Part shown: positions 1-21,300 of the stretch, in pieces | Position numbering within the stretch: position 1 is the first letter of the stretch | Layout: the number at the start of each line of letters is the position of its first letter | NCBI RefSeq assembly: GCF_964340395.1 | Contig: NC_135571.1 | Span: 11,921,440-11,985,439 of the forward strand | DNA length: 64,000 nt | Reading direction: 5' to 3' | From: Glandiceps talaboti | Taxonomy: Eukaryota > Hemichordata > Enteropneusta > Spengelidae | Notes under the pieces: model-generated | Database searches by the model: none | What the model was told of the DNA's origin: nothing | Seen by the model: the letters and a program-made list of their open reading frames with translations, nothing else | Translations under genes and position numbers: made by a program

Positions 1-1455
1 AATGACGTTATTAGGTATATACGATATTTCAAAAAAATACCATTGCCGGTTAATACTGTTTCGCAACTTCTCACTTCTCCGAATCTATCTATATAAATGA
101 CGTAAGGGCGGCCCTTTTTATTTTTCTGTTTCTCATCTCCCGACCGACCCTAATTTGCAGCTCCGACATCAGAAAAAAAAAAGTTTTTTTATTTCCGACC
201 GACCCCTGAGCACAGCAAAATTGTAAGGTTCCCCATGGCGTCTTAGTCCAGTTCTGCCGAGGCCACGACCTTGCGACATTGGCCCCCTAAAATTACAAAT
301 GAAGCAATAATTTTCCCACCTTGCGTCGCTTTGGCGCATTCATTTTACGGCAGACATCAAAATTATCTAAGTCCACGGCCGGACCAGGCCAGGCTCTGAC
401 TCGACGTGAATCCCACAAGAAGTATACTGACTGCGTAAGGGAATAGAAAGTTTTGTTGACATCATATAAGATACAGTGACAACGCGGCGCAGTTCTATTG
501 TTAACATAAAAATGCCACAAAAAGATCAACTTTGATAAACTTAATCTACAAATTAAAACATTAGATGGATTAGATGAGACGTCGAAATGGACGTCTCTCG
601 TCACATGTTTTGTCTACTGTCACTGTCGTGACCTCTGACCTAATCACTGACGTGTGCGAAACACTGAACTTGCTACCGGAACATCTATCTGCCATGCCAC
701 AGCTCAGAAGCCTTCGTGAACCAAATTTATGGGACAGGTTGTGATTTTCATTTGTTGATGGGTTAAATTAAATGAGTACATGTGTATTTTGATTCCGAAA
801 AAGTTGTGTTAGGGGATCGTGTTGCATGATGTTGACAGTGCTAGTGACACATGTGAATGTTGGGCACTGAATCAATGCGTAATCACTGGCATGGCCACTA
901 TAGACGGCCGATGCATGTGCGCCCGGTCAGACATGAAGATCGAACTTGTTGTGCAAATCAGAAAACAATTAATGTAATATTTACAGAGCATCCCAACTTT
1001 GACTTTGTTGATAGTTTTAGTTAAAGATTCAAGTTCTGAGTTTCAAGGACACCTAATGTCAGCTTTCCGTATCATTGCAAGTTTACGGTACGTAACTATG
1101 CTGTCATTTGATATAGCAGGACCAAGTCATGATACACAGCCAGTAACGGTTAATTAATGAAAAAATAAATTATTTTAAAGACTATTATTTGTAAGTTTTT
1201 CGTTCACATTTGGTACTTTTTAAAGTCAGGGATTTTTTTTCTTCAAAATGTCATGAATTTGAAGAGGGAATGATAAACACAGCAGTGTACTAACAATTTT
1301 AAAAATGAAACAAGTGGTTACCAGTTTAGGATTTAAGTTTTTATTCAATTATATGTTCGCTGTGACTTATTTTGAAGTTGTTCATTGTCCTTGTCTGAAA
1401 AAAGGGAATTATAAATTTTAGCACTGCTATTCATTGATATTCAGATTAAAAATTG

Positions 1456-1715
<260 letters not shown>

Positions 1716-1883
1716 TATATATTACATAATCTTAAAATAAACTTAAAATTACATAATCTTAATTGCCTTCTTTTTCTAAGGTGTAATGTGTAGTACACAA
1801 TTTTCAAAAAATAGCTTACTGGGAACTGTTATTATGAATGGAATTTTTTTATGTTGTTAGGTAATGGTCTATACGTAATGGAA

Positions 1884-1921
1884 TATCTCAGACCACAGTA
1901 TCTCTATAGTGGTCTGAGATA
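1884..1921. repeat. Short perfect hairpin (13-bp arms)
   Basis: TATCTCAGACCAC at 1884-1896 is the exact reverse complement of 1909-1921, with a 12-nt loop. No gene adjoins it. It is probably the relic of a small fold-back element. Confidence 0.6.
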
Positions 1922-3810
1922 ATTTATATGAATATTTCATAAACAATAATAATTGACCCCACTCCCTGTCAAATGACACCACTTTTTGGAACCAAGGGGC
2001 CTGTGTCCCCACTTGTTGGAAACCTTGGCAGAACACCGCCGTCTAACCCCCCCCCCCCCCTCTCACCCACCCACCCACCCAACCCCTTTGTTACGTCAGA
2101 GCAGCATGTGTCTTTCATCATGGCAGAAGCCGTTGAGGTTTGATGAGGGACAGGGCTCAAAATTAATACTGTCACGCAGTACATTTTGCTGCAATGCAAT
2201 AATAGCTCAGAATATTTCCATCATTTTCAAAATTATGCTTAAAATTGGTAAAAGTCATACTGCATTCCTAATTTCTTGACCAGTTTTTAGCTTTAAATCA
2301 GTTGTATTATCAGGGAAATGACCGACTCCATAGCGTTTCATGACCCATGACATGCATGACCTTTGAAGACATTCCGATGTTTACAGTATTACTTTTAATT
2401 ACTTTTAAACAGTAAATCCCAAAGGGGTTCTGAGTTCTAGAAATGTTTGACATGTTATCTGGTGGATTATTTTGACAAGTTCACACTGAAGAAAAATGTT
2501 TCATAGAAGTAATGGTTTATATAAATGAAAATTCGTCTAGCACACTGATGACAATCACGTAAGTGTTTCAAAAAGTTACATACTAAAGTTCAAATTGGAT
2601 AACTTGAAAACATTGTTAGCGATGGCAATGCCACTTTGATTAATAGGACGAATGTATTAGTACTCCTGATAAAATCACACAATAGTTCATGGCTACAGAT
2701 ATACACCCATCAGGATGATAAGTATTTAATCATCTTCTTACAAAGTTGTTCTACAGACTTGTCAACCTTGCTAAAATGAAGGAAAGAGACTTGTAACAAG
2801 GAATTCAATAAAGGGAAGAGAAATGAAGTTGTATAGAGACTAACAGGACAGAAAGGACAGAGAATAGAACTGAAAAAATACATTTTTTTTCTTGCCCCCC
2901 TTTTTTTTTTATTTCGCCCGCCCGACCCGCCTGACTATGCCATTGGAGATGAGAAACAAACAAAAAAAAAACCTCACCCTAATATATGTGTCGTCAATGC
3001 ATCGAAAAATAATATAAGTTATAACAGAAACCGAGAACGGAAAAACATTGACTCAGTGACTGGGCAAAGACCGAAGTCTATACATATAGTGCGTAACCAG
3101 GTAATCAACTACTGTTCGTCCGATTCTTTCACTTTTACGTTTTACTTCTTCAATATCAACACGTACTCATTCACTCTTGTGCAATAAAACTTGAAAGTGA
3201 ATAATTCGTATCAGGAACACAAACGTAAGATTACCAATTTAGAGTGACAGTCACAATCACTCACATAAGGTCAGTGACCTTAAGTATAAGGTCACATGCC
3301 GACAAATATATATTGTATGATGATGATAAATACATATTCAGGGGGACTGCTTTGGAGGGTATTTTGTATAAATATGCAACTTATAAAGTGGCCATATGGA
3401 ATATTTATGTTGGTATTCTTAATAAAACAACTTCACATGTTTTTTGCTGTTTTGTACAATGTGAAACATACATATAGCCAAATCTGTGTTTGTAAATCAC
3501 TACATTACGACAAATTTAAATGTGTCAAAAGTTTTATTAGTGTTCTCCCCAGGTAGATTTGAAGGATGTAGCTAATTTGCATAATTATTTGCATATCAAT
3601 AACATGGCAATTTGCATAATGGTCAGCATATAACATGCATGTCTTCAACATTGAAACAAACTCAGCCATTTCTCTTCATGTGAAAGTATTATTATTATAA
3701 TATTGTCATTCAAAAGATTACTAAAACTCAAGGATGGTTGACAAACTGGATGAACACAAGTAAATGTTACTCTGTAGTCTTTCAGTTTGTAAGTTGTAGT
3801 TGTGTGTCTG

Positions 3811-4190
3811 CACCTGGAGTAGACGCTTTCACAGTCCATGGAGCTTTGCGTAAATAACTAAAAAGTGGGTTGTGTGTATGTACCAATATCTACTGCATTA
3901 ATTGTACTCGAATACTAGTATCTCTTTACTGTGCACTCTCATCCATCACATTGGGCTTACCTTTCGTTGACGTGTTAGTGCGATGCTCCGTGTTAATGCG
4001 AAGCCTGGCTTTCGCGTTAACACTGAGCGTCGCACTAACACGTCAACAAAAGGTTAACCCTATGTGATCGATGAGGGTGCACAGTACAGGAATACTAGTA
4101 TTCGAGTAGATATCGGTACATACAAAACAACCAAAGTTTTAGCTATTTATGCAAAGCTCCAAGGACTGTGAGAGAGTCTATGCCTGGAGT
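3811..4190. mobile_element. Large fold-back element (about 185-bp imperfect arms)
   Basis: The left arm (about 3811-4003) and right arm (about 4006-4190) are imperfect reverse complements centred near 4005. Matching pieces include ACTCGAATACTAGTAT in both arms, GTTGACGTGTTAGTGCGA, and GGAGCTTTGC with GCAAAGCTCC towards the ends. Arm divergence shows it is not recent. A 65-codon ORF at 3870-4067 is entirely palindromic sequence and is not treated as a gene. Element family not recognised. Confidence 0.75.
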
Positions 4191-4565
4191 TTTCTGGAGA
4201 ACAGGTACACTATAAACACTCTCAATGATTTATTAAGTACATTATTTACGCATATTTGCATTCCATTATATGAGGAAGTGAGACATGCATGTCACCGTTG
4301 TACAGATTGGACTAAGTAATCATAACTAGTTATAGTTATGAAGTTTGTTAAAAAGTTACTTCCTATATGCATACAAATTTTTGTACACTTCTTTTTTAGT
4401 TGTGGCAAATTATTGAGCAATCTGATTAAAATCCGATGTAGATGTCGGTTAATCGTACCGTTGTTATTTTACCTCGGTATTTTTGCTTGACATGACCTTC
4501 GTGATACATGTTTACGTTTTCATCGGGATGACGGTCTCCTCTAGAGGAAAGTAAAAAATACTGAG

Positions 4566-4898
4566 AACTGAGTCCAAAATATATTGACCTTTTCCAAGGC
4601 ATAATGACCCACCTTAAAAGTTAGGTTTTTGACAAATTTGTTCTCATTTTTACCATATAAAGTTAACTGGAATTTCATAAGTGTCTGATGTTGGCTGAAA
4701 TTTCCAGCCATGAACTATCACTGGTTAATAGGTCTCTGTGGTTGGCTGGAAATTCAAGCCACACGCCTTAAAAATCACCCATATTATGCACAAAGTTGTG
4801 AAGAAAAATACAAAAATGTAGCCTATTTCCACTTTTTTTGTGCATATAATGACCTTGAAATTGACCATTTGGAATGGTCAATGTATTTGGACTCAGTT
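4566..4898. mobile_element. MITE-like element with about 23-bp terminal inverted repeats
   Basis: The ends at 4566-4589 and 4876-4898 are near-perfect reverse complements, both including GAGTCCAAA or its complement. Inside, a second palindromic pair (TTGGCTGAAATTTCCAGCCA and TGGCTGGAAATTCAAGCCA) sits near 4690-4760. At about 333 bp with no coding sequence this fits a MITE. The 63-codon ORF inside is not credible as a gene. Confidence 0.65.
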
Positions 4899-5241
4899 TG
4901 AGGTAAAAGAACAATGAACGATTAGCTGACATCAACAATGGATTTTATTCAGATTGATTATTGGGTGACACATTATAAGTTGTCTTAGCTTATTGTTTTG
5001 TCAATTGTTTTAGAAAGACTTAGTAAATTTCATTTTTAGAATCTATAATAAATAGAATTATTATTGAAATTGATGTATGAAGTTTCTATTTTGAAATCTA
5101 GAGTGAAACGACTATACAGCTTTCACATCGTGCTGTTGTTGTTGTTGTTGTTGTTTTCTCATCGTAAAACAAATTAGAGTTACCAAGAGATTCTTAAGTG
5201 TGGTTTCGTAATAGAAATAAATAAAGCTTAAGTTATTTATT

Positions 5242-5370
5242 ACAAGCAGGAAATGTTACCTTATCAATAATCATGTGACACCACTAACACCTGGTGAAAA
5301 CATTCAGTCCACTGAAGAAGACAATGGAGTCTAGATGAACTATTTGGACAAGGTAACATTTCCTGCTTGT
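5242..5370. repeat. Perfect 21-bp inverted repeat
   Basis: Positions 5242-5262 and 5350-5370 are exact reverse complements separated by 87 bp. This is a short fold-back with no coding content. A (GTT)n tract lies just upstream at about 5131-5153. Confidence 0.6.
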
Positions 5371-5554
5371 GATAAAAATAACCTCATTGTATTACGCATA
5401 GTAGAGTTGTTTTCTTGGAATGTCTTTCATCATTCAAATGGTGACTTTCACTAGAATACAGGGCACTGCTCTGTGGCAACCATTCAACAAATCTTTGAAT
5501 GTATTGGGACCAATAAAGATTATCATTAATTCATATATTTTTTGAATAAAGAAG

Positions 5555-5900
5555 TGATAGATAGTCAACGAGTTTAGGAGGGTTATGTGCCAAATAAACG
5601 AGGGGGCATAGCCTTAAAGTTTTTGGCACATAACCCTACCCACATAACCCTACCCATGGAAGTAGGTTCTACTTCCATGCCCTACCGAACGAGGTGTCTA
5701 TCTTACTTACTAGGTGTGATTGGCTAAAACGGATCTTTTTCAAAATTTTGTGTAATTTGTTGCATACGAATTGAGTGCTGAGTGTAATATAGGTCACAAC
5801 CGTAAGAAAGAGTGGGTTATGGCTCCATATAACCAACCGAAATCAAGACCTCTGATTGGCCAAGTCGGTCTAGCCGTAGTATAAATATTCATATGATTAT
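5555..5900 (+). mobile_element. Dispersed repeat family (copy A)
   Basis: This stretch matches 25075-25360 and 33226-33510. Landmarks are GGAGGGTTATGTGCCA, its internal reverse complement TGGCACATAACCCTAC, a GATTGGCT motif, and the phrase TGGCTCCATATAACCAACC. All three copies run in the same orientation. The other two sit in TRIM duplication units, while this one is upstream of the acid phosphatase, so it is an older dispersed element. No coding capacity was seen. Confidence 0.7.
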
Positions 5901-6070
5901 ACTTGGTAATAACTTTGTATCATTGAAATGCAGTTTGTCTGATTACACATTGTCATGTTACTTTGTTAGTACTTTGTATCCATTTAGTGTATCATCATGT
6001 TTCTAATTTACTGTGAAAGTGTTACTGTGTAGCATTTAGGCGTATCTGTCATTTCACTTGTATCGTTTAG

Positions 6071-13841
<7,771 letters not shown>

Positions 13842-13890
13842 CCAACTGAAATGTCATCTCCCAGAAGTAACTAAATACAAAAACTAGTTT

Positions 13891-13937
13891 GTTTGTTATT
13901 TCTTTATCCACTGCATATGAGTAAAGAAATAACAAAC
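13891..13937. repeat. Perfect 16-bp hairpin just 3' of the acid phosphatase stop
   Basis: GTTTGTTATTTCTTTA at 13891-13906 is the exact inverse of 13922-13937 with a 15-nt loop. It lies 50 bp past the stop codon, so it is probably in the 3' UTR. It could be a structured RNA element or a small fold-back; the sequence alone cannot decide. Confidence 0.6.
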
Positions 13938-14153
13938 ATCAATTTCTATGCACATGCTCAGTTGTGCCTTTACAAGGTCTTTGCTAAGATTTCAATACCT
14001 TGGTAACAAAAAACTGGTAACATTTACATGATTTTGTGTATTTTTAGCCAAAGTACTTTAGGAAAATCCTGTTTATTATGTTTATCACCTTTTTTTAAGA
14101 GATTATCCTCAGGGAGAAAACCTGTGGCAGCTGAAGTATATTTGCTAAGGTAT

Positions 14154-14416
14154 AATAGGCCATTGCAGACTGCAAACAGGAAATTGAGAATACAGCGCCC
14201 TCGCTCAAATTGGGGGGTATCATCACCTCATTGTACCGCTTTGTTCCTTGGTATTCTGTAGAAGTGTAAATCAGAGATGTTTTTTGCAATGTTCAGACAT
14301 CGAGGAAAGCAGCAGTGCTCTATGATTAACTGAGTAACCTATACCATGTATACCCCCAAGGTACACACAGACAGGAAGTAGAGCACCACCATGACAAATT
14401 TTGGAAAGGCCTGTTG
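14154..14416 (+). mobile_element. MITE family with AATAGGCC ends (copy 1)
   Basis: Homologous in reverse to 63258-63531. Shared landmarks are CAGACTGCAAACAGGAAAT, GCGCCCTCGCTCAAA, and a TACACACAGACAGGAAGTAG phrase. The ends read AATAGGCCATTGC on the left and AAAGGCCTGTTG on the right, giving an imperfect inverted repeat around AATAGGCC. Non-coding, about 265 bp. Confidence 0.8.
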
Positions 14417-14519
14417 AATACACAGGATATATCCTTCAGCCAATCATAAACAAACAACAGAGAGAAGTGCAAAAATGCTTAATTTCAAATTAAAACTTTC
14501 TGAACAATCGGGATTTCCC

Positions 14520-15480
14520 ATATGTTTCCAAACAGCACTCCTAGAGGCCAAAATATGCAATCTTTTGTTTTTATGATAATCCAGTGTTTTCAATTGCCAC
14601 AATTGAATTCTTCTAAGCTCAAAGATCTACTTTTCATTGGCTTCTGTTAGCTAAGCTAAGTGATTGTTAAGTGTGTAATTTTGAAATCAAGATGACCGAC
14701 CATCAAGGCAGAACTGAAATTATTTATCTGAGGTTCAGTCAAGTTTTGGAAAGTGGTGGATCGCTGAAAATACTAAGAAAACTATTCAAAAGTTTAAAGT
14801 TTGATATCGTACAAACAGAAAAAGAAATTTGTCATGGATAATCATGAGTAATCACAAATAATGATAGGTAATCAGATGATATATGCATAGTAATGTTTCA
14901 GTATATGGAGTGATATGCTACTGTATGCGATGATCATGACACTCAGTTTTGGTACATAATCTGCTTCTGAACAGCACCCCTTGTGGCCAAAGTGTTAAAT
15001 CTTTTGTCTTTCTGATAAAAGTGACTGGCGTAATAGCTAATATCTTGATACAGCCCAGTTCTTATAGAGAAAAATGTTTCCAAACAGCATTCCCAGTGGC
15101 CAGAGTATGCAATCTTTTGTTTTTCTGATACTGGCCCACGGCATAACAGCGAAATATCTTGATATATGCAAACAGTACTCCCAGTGATCAAAGTAGGCAG
15201 TCTTTTGTTTTTCTGATAACTGGCCCACGGCATAATAGCAAAATATCTTGATATATGCAAACAGCACCCCCAGTGGCCAGTGGCCAGTGGCCAAAGTATG
15301 CAATCTTTTGTTTTTCTGATAACTGGTCTATGGCATATTGATAGGGAATGCCAATAATGATAACTGGACTATGGCATAATAGCAAGATAACTTGATACAT
15401 CCTGATTTGTATACAATTGCACTCCAAGTGGCCAAAATATACAATCTTTTGTTTTTTTCTCAGCTGGAATATGGCATCTT
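14520..15480 (+). repeat. Array of diverged repeats of roughly 90-110 bp
   Basis: CAAACAGCA[C/T]CCC followed by AGTGGCCAAAGTATGCAATC, then TTTTGTTTTTCTGATAACTGG and a GGCATAATAGC motif, recurs at about 14530, 14965, 15075, 15172, 15260 and 15412. A reversed fragment of the same unit occurs near 63195-63235, next to the reversed MITE copy there, so array and MITE may travel together. Confidence 0.75.
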
Positions 15481-15664
15481 GCAAGAGATTGCAATAATAC
15501 TAATTAATGTTAGTGAAAAGAAAATCAATGCCATGGCTGAACATATACAAGAATGACTGTAAATATAACCAAACATTATGGCTGAATTTGTAAGTTTTAA
15601 CCAGGTATGTATATTATCATTAAAAACAGTTCAACTGATTTTAGTAAAGTGCATTTTATTTTTT

Positions 15665-15770
15665 GGAACAAACACACACATTCTTAGAGATGCACACCCT
15701 CACATGTTCACAAATACATACATACACAGACAGATACACACACACACACACACACACACAAATACGCACA
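15665..15770 (+). repeat. CA-rich microsatellite
   Basis: Imperfect ACACATTC/ATACATACACAGA sequence leads into (CA)n at about 15735-15760, immediately before a MITE. Confidence 0.85.
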
Positions 15771-15776
15771 CTTAGG

Positions 15777-15946
15777 TTGTCACTACTCGTCTATTGACTA
15801 ATATTGACAAAGGCCCCTTAGGTCATATAGAAATAGAGCTGCAATTATATGTTATTTCCAAATATTTTTCTTTGTTCACCAAGGAAAATACAAGTGACTT
15901 AAGGGGCCTAAATTGTCACTATGAGTCGCTAGACGAGTAGTGACAA
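15777..15946. mobile_element. 170-bp MITE with perfect 16-bp terminal inverted repeats
   Basis: TTGTCACTACTCGTCT at 15777-15792 is the exact inverse of 15931-15946. A second inner pair (GGCCCCTTAGGTCA and TGACTTAAGGGGCC) lies within. A partial relative with GACAAGGCCCCTTAGGTCAC occurs at about 10565-10605 inside the acid phosphatase gene. Confidence 0.85.
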
Positions 15947-17249
15947 CCCTTAGGTCACGAGTATTTTCCAGCTGAATATAGAAAAGTATTGGAGAATAAC
16001 ATACTTATACCAGTGCCAGTAATATCAAAGAAAAAATCGGGGAAACAATGTTGAACGTTTTGACTCTATTTCAAACAATTTTGAACGTTTTGACTCATAT
16101 TTCAAACACAGCAGAACAGTGATGTAGACACACATTGTTGTGACATAGTTCTCTCTCAGTTTTGAGAAGAAAGGTGCGATTAGATTTATGTTTCACTTTT
16201 TTGACAGTCAGAATGGTTTGATATTTGCTTGGGGGCTTCATACACACAGCTGGCTTGAAAGCAGCAACTGGAACATATAAAAATATATAATAGATATAGT
16301 TAGGTATTATCGTATGACCTTCACAGTATTGCATCATATGGTGGTGAACAGATTTATGCAGCTGTACATACAGTATGGTGAAATATTATTATTATTATTA
16401 TTTATCTTTATTTTGGGAGAGAAAACGCAAAAACGCTCATAAACATCCCATAGATAAAAACTATACATAAAAAACAGCATTTTAAAAGAAGTAGGACTTT
16501 AAAAAGACAAACTGACAAATACACACATGAACAAATAAAAGCATTTAAAAATACAAAAATATAACCAATCAAATTGACTTTTTGGTCTGTACCCAAAATC
16601 AAATCAGCCCCCCCCCCCCCCCCCCCCCCACATTTCAACTTATTACTATATTACGTATAGATAAAATCAACCTCTAATTAACATTTACAATATCTAATTA
16701 TTGGTATTTTAACAATTTTCAATGAATATATTGTTGGTTGTCTGATCAGAAAATAATACTCCAGTTACAGCTAGTACTGGTTTAAAATTTACATACATTT
16801 TTTTTCTAAACTTTCCAATATATATTTCCTTTTCATTTTGGTGTGTGTATGGTATGGTGTGTTTGTGGTTTTGTGATGTGTTTTTTTTTGTTTTTCTCTG
16901 AACCTAACATCAATGTTTTAATGATAAATTTAGTTGATTATTTTCCCTTCGAACACAAAGTGATGCTTGACTGAATATGGAAAATAGTTGTTTATTGAAG
17001 CAGATCGTCTGTTGAAAATTGAATTATGAGATGCATTATGTACAATGTAAGTCAACCACATCGAAATGTTGTCATGATTTCCATGGAAACAGAATATTGT
17101 TTTTCATGGCAAAGATCTGAAATACATGGAGGTGTTAAAAGTCAAGGCGCTTTCAGGACAGTTGTCGACCAAAATATATATATTTGTTTGTTTGTCTGTT
17201 TGTTTATGAAACATCAATACATATTTTTGAAAATAGGGCAGTGACCTAC

Positions 17250-17461
17250 TTAACCCTTTCAGGACTAGAAACTTTCCTGCCAAAATTTTTGAACAAAAAT
17301 TCTTGTTTCTCTGTAATTTTTGGAAAAAGATCAACTTTATTTTAGACCAGAATTCAAGAAATATTACTTCCCAATGAAGTAATATTCTTAAATTTTAGAA
17401 AATGTTCTTACAATCAAGTTTCTATTTATTCCAATGTCGTCTCTAGGAATGAAAGGGTTAA
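17250..17461. mobile_element. TTAA-flanked MITE (piggyBac/Kolobok-like ends)
   Basis: The ends read TTAACCCTTTCA (from 17250) and TGAAAGGGTTAA (to 17461), a 12-bp inverted repeat counting the TTAA at each end. TTAA target duplications are typical of piggyBac and Kolobok elements, and CCCTTT-type ends fit piggyBac-like MITEs. It contains an internal hairpin AATATTACTTC..GAAGTAATATT. It lies about 275 bp upstream of the lectin gene's start codon. Confidence 0.75.
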
Positions 17462-17735
17462 ATAACAGCCGCAAAGTTGAACCAAGTACATCACTACTTT
17501 AATAATGTAATGAAATCGCTGAAGTGAAGAATTTTAATGGTTTATATATTAATTGTTTTGTTTAATCAAAATCATAGCTAGCCAGCCCTTTGAAAGTTAC
17601 TTTGAAATTCCAGTGTCACGTGCCTGTTTTCGTTGCCATGACAATACCCAAAACAAAGGATGTTGAAATGATTATAATAACCAACAATATCAGAAACTAT
17701 CTAGTTGTGAGCTGGCTGCATATGAAGTACTAGAG

Positions 17736-18345
17736 ATGTTCACCGCCTGTCTTAAAATGTTTTTGTTGAAATTGTCACAGTTTTCTCTACTACTAGGGAT
17801 TCTTGTTCAATCAGGTGGGTACATTTTATCCAAACTTTTCTTTCTAAAAATTGTTTTGTTTGTTTGTTTTGTGTTTGTTTGTTTGTTTGTTTGCCGTTTG
17901 TTTGTTTGGTTTGTTTGTTTGTTGTGTTGTTTGTTTGTTTGTTTGTTTGTTGCTGGGGGTAATTCTTTCTGCATTGAAACTACTCCTAGTAATCAGTGAA
18001 GCATACTTTACCATCAGTTGCCGCTCTAGGCAGAACTCAAACTTGACAATGTAATTTACTAAATTGTCAAGGAAACTCCTGTAAGATATGTTGTGTTGTT
18101 CAGCCCTATGAGGAGAGGTAGCTGATAACGTGGTACAAATGTCGTATGTTACAGACTAAACCTTGTTATTCCCACAAATTGGCTGACAACACCCGAAAAC
18201 AATGTCTAATACCGTCAAAAGTAAACATTATACTAAAATCATTTGAACGTGATTTTATGGCAGAAATTTCATCTCTAGTAAACAGACTTATTAGCACAAC
18301 TGAACAGATAAGGTTCCAGTAGTGCTATGGGCATGATGTGGTGTC

Positions 18346-18392
<47 letters not shown>

Positions 18393-21300
18393 ATGACAAA
18401 CTCAAAAACTGCTGGACTGATTGCCTTAGTATTTTGTGGGGACATCACTCTTGATGGGTGTCTAGTTGGGAAATTTGAGTTCATGTATATGTGCCAACTT
18501 TGCGGTGCATTTTCTAGCGTTTTGGTCTAAAATGGAGCCTGGGGTTTTTTGCTGAAAAGTCTAAATGGGACCACTTTGCATTAATTTCAATTTTGCTTGG
18601 TCTAAAATGTGGTCCATTGTCCTCTACCAAATCATAGCTGCCATTAATTGACCCAAAATGTTACCATGTAAGGAAAATGTATTTAGGTCTAAACTTTCCT
18701 ATTTTAAAAACCTGTAATGGTCTAAAAGTGGGGCCTCGCTTTCAAGCACTGGCCACACACCCCTACCAGAGCTGGCTACTCAGTGTACGTATATTAAGAT
18801 GGATTACAATTACTCCATAAAGTAGTTGCATTGTTGGAGGATGAACTTCAAGTGTACATGCAAAGGTTGATAATTTTTTTCGTAATTATGTTTATTTTGC
18901 CATAAAAATAAATGAAATTGCATTCATACCTCTAAATATTGTGCGCATTGGCAAGAAAGTCGCAAAAATACTTGCCCCCTTAATCCCCTGTGCTTCGACT
19001 AACTTCGGCACCTCAACCAGCTCACGAAAGGTGTCGAGGTCCCACGTTTTACAAAAGCCTTCTAAGCCTTTGTGTAATGTTTACTAATGAATTACGCTTG
19101 CCATATAGTATAATCTGTAACTGTACATATTGTTGGGTACCAGTTTAGTCTTCCTACAAGTTCCTTGGCAGCAGCCGCAGTGAAACGATCACCCTACACA
19201 CATTTCGGAGTGATATAACTGGATAGGTAATAATGGGTAAAGGCAGTTGAAATCACGTAAAAACTGGACAGTGATGCCATACAGTGAAAGCCAGTAAATG
19301 TTATCGGGGCCGGGGTTCTCCACACCACCGGTGTCGCCATGATCAAAGCAAAAAAAGGAAGACAAATAAAATAATTTGAAATGATGTTTTCAAGAAAGCA
19401 AGTTAGCTTCATAAAATATTTTCACTACAATAGCATTTGTTTTTAAACAATGCGTAGTCCAATTGTATGTTTTGATTTCCACGTTGCTGGGAGTCGATCG
19501 TTTTCATCGTGATACATCACATGTACATCGTCGGAATCATATCAAAGTAAAAAGACGCAACGCTTATTATAATGTAGTCTTGCTGCTAGACGTTCGGGCT
19601 TTCTTTCGATGCTATAACTATAAGCGAACGAAGTTCGCATGTGAGGGCCTGCCCGAACTCGGATCTTCCATCCTCGATAGCGTTGTTCGGCTGTATGTCG
19701 TATTTTATCGGAAGAACATCCGAGGGCTAGCTGATAGACTAATTATAATGTTGCTATTTTTGTTTCCATTGTTTTGTGTACCTGAACAATTACTGTGTCA
19801 CGCCAATCACATGTCAAAAATGGATGGACACAGCAAAGTACAGCCAGTACTAAGCTTCACGCTCCCAAGTCAAATAACTTCCACAACGTAAGACATGTCT
19901 ATCCATAATAAACTCAAACAAAAATGGTCGGAGACAATACACAATACACCACAGTATGGCCGGCTTCAGTGAACATGGGCCTTGCTTTGAAAGAAGATGA
20001 AACCACTTCATGTCACTTTGTGGATGTTAATGAACGCAGTAAAAAATGAAATAAAGTACGTGTACACATAGCTTTCAAGAGGGATGGTTATCCAACAAAA
20101 CTTTCTGCTCTAACGAATTTGTGGGTCTACTTTCGCGAAGATTTTGAGTGGTCATAGATCGAATGTACTGTTACTACATATGCTACATTTGAACAACTTG
20201 AGAGAATATTATGGGGAACTCTTGAAGCCATTCTCATTCGATCTCTGTATGTTTGATGGGTATGGAAATATTAGATAATTTTCGTATCGATTGCATTGTC
20301 TGCAGGAGCTGTTTTCCACCCATTGAATAGTAATATCAACAAAGGACGCTGATAACAGCCTTCACTTTATGTAAACAACACGGCTTCACTAGGACATAAA
20401 CAATACGCGGTATAAGACAGCAAGGCATAGTCAGAAAACAAGCACTAAACTTGCATGTTGGATATTTAAACACAGGTATACTATTACATATAATGTGTAC
20501 TAGCCATGACGACATTTGTCTGTGAAATTTACATCGGAAAAAAACTTATAAAGCAGTGTCATTCAGTCTCTGTGGTTGACCACACCTTCCTCACTCATTC
20601 ACTACCAGAGGAACTATCAATTTGCTAGCGGTCGGTTCGAATGAATTTGGCTAAATCACACCATCAGATGTTAATGCTGGAGTGTATTGCTCTACGCTTG
20701 AGGAATTTGACCAATGTTCAACGTCAGGTTCTGGCGAAAACGGGTTTTAAAGTTGACCTTCTGGTTCGACCATAATGGCTTTGCATGTAAAGATACACTG
20801 ACAAACGCATTTGTATTCCTGCATTGACGTCATAAAGTTCCAAATCCTGTTCTATCTATATGCAAATGAGGGGTACTTACCTGAAGGTGCTCTGTGGCTG
20901 AGCAGAGAGTGCCTCATTTTTCGCGCAATTTCTCGTGTTAGAATTATATTGTACTATTACAAACCCGATTTCCTTTATTTTTATGGCAAAATAAACATAA
21001 TTACGAAAAAAAAAGTATGTACCTTTGCATGTACACTTTAAGTTAACCTGTAATGTGTATAGGCAATTAGTGTTTGTTTAAAATTAATAGTAATTTTGAT
21101 TACTAATAGTCTGCAAGTGTGTTGTTGACAGTACAGTAAATCATTATTGTCATGGTTGACTGGTCAATTGAAAATCGAAAGTTAGTTCTAGTTACAATTC
21201 GCATACACAGGGATTGTTAGAACAACTCGACTATATTTTCCTAAAATTTCCTCTGAATAAAAATAGTTCAAAATAATTACCATTTGTCATTCATATGGTC

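Larger units (their letters stand above)
13842..17735. other. Intergenic repeat-rich stretch, no gene seen
   Basis: Between the acid phosphatase stop and the next signal-peptide exon I see only repeats: two MITEs, an array of about 100-bp repeats, microsatellites, a 2-copy duplication at about 16045-16108, a (TTA)n tract at about 16387 and a poly-C run at about 16608-16630. No ORF has exon-like borders together with recognisable protein content. Confidence 0.65.

Noticed and set aside
293-604. 103-codon minus ORF at the left edge
   Set aside because: No domain and no exon borders that connect to a gene.
3870-4067. 65-codon hydrophobic ORF considered as the missing acid phosphatase signal-peptide exon
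   Set aside because: Its sequence is the palindromic core of a fold-back element, and no phase-0 donor follows a signal-like stretch.
19463-19891. 142-codon plus-strand ORF in the lectin gene's first intron
   Set aside because: No recognisable domain, mixed composition, no splice partners; the length is possible by chance in a 4.5-kb intron.
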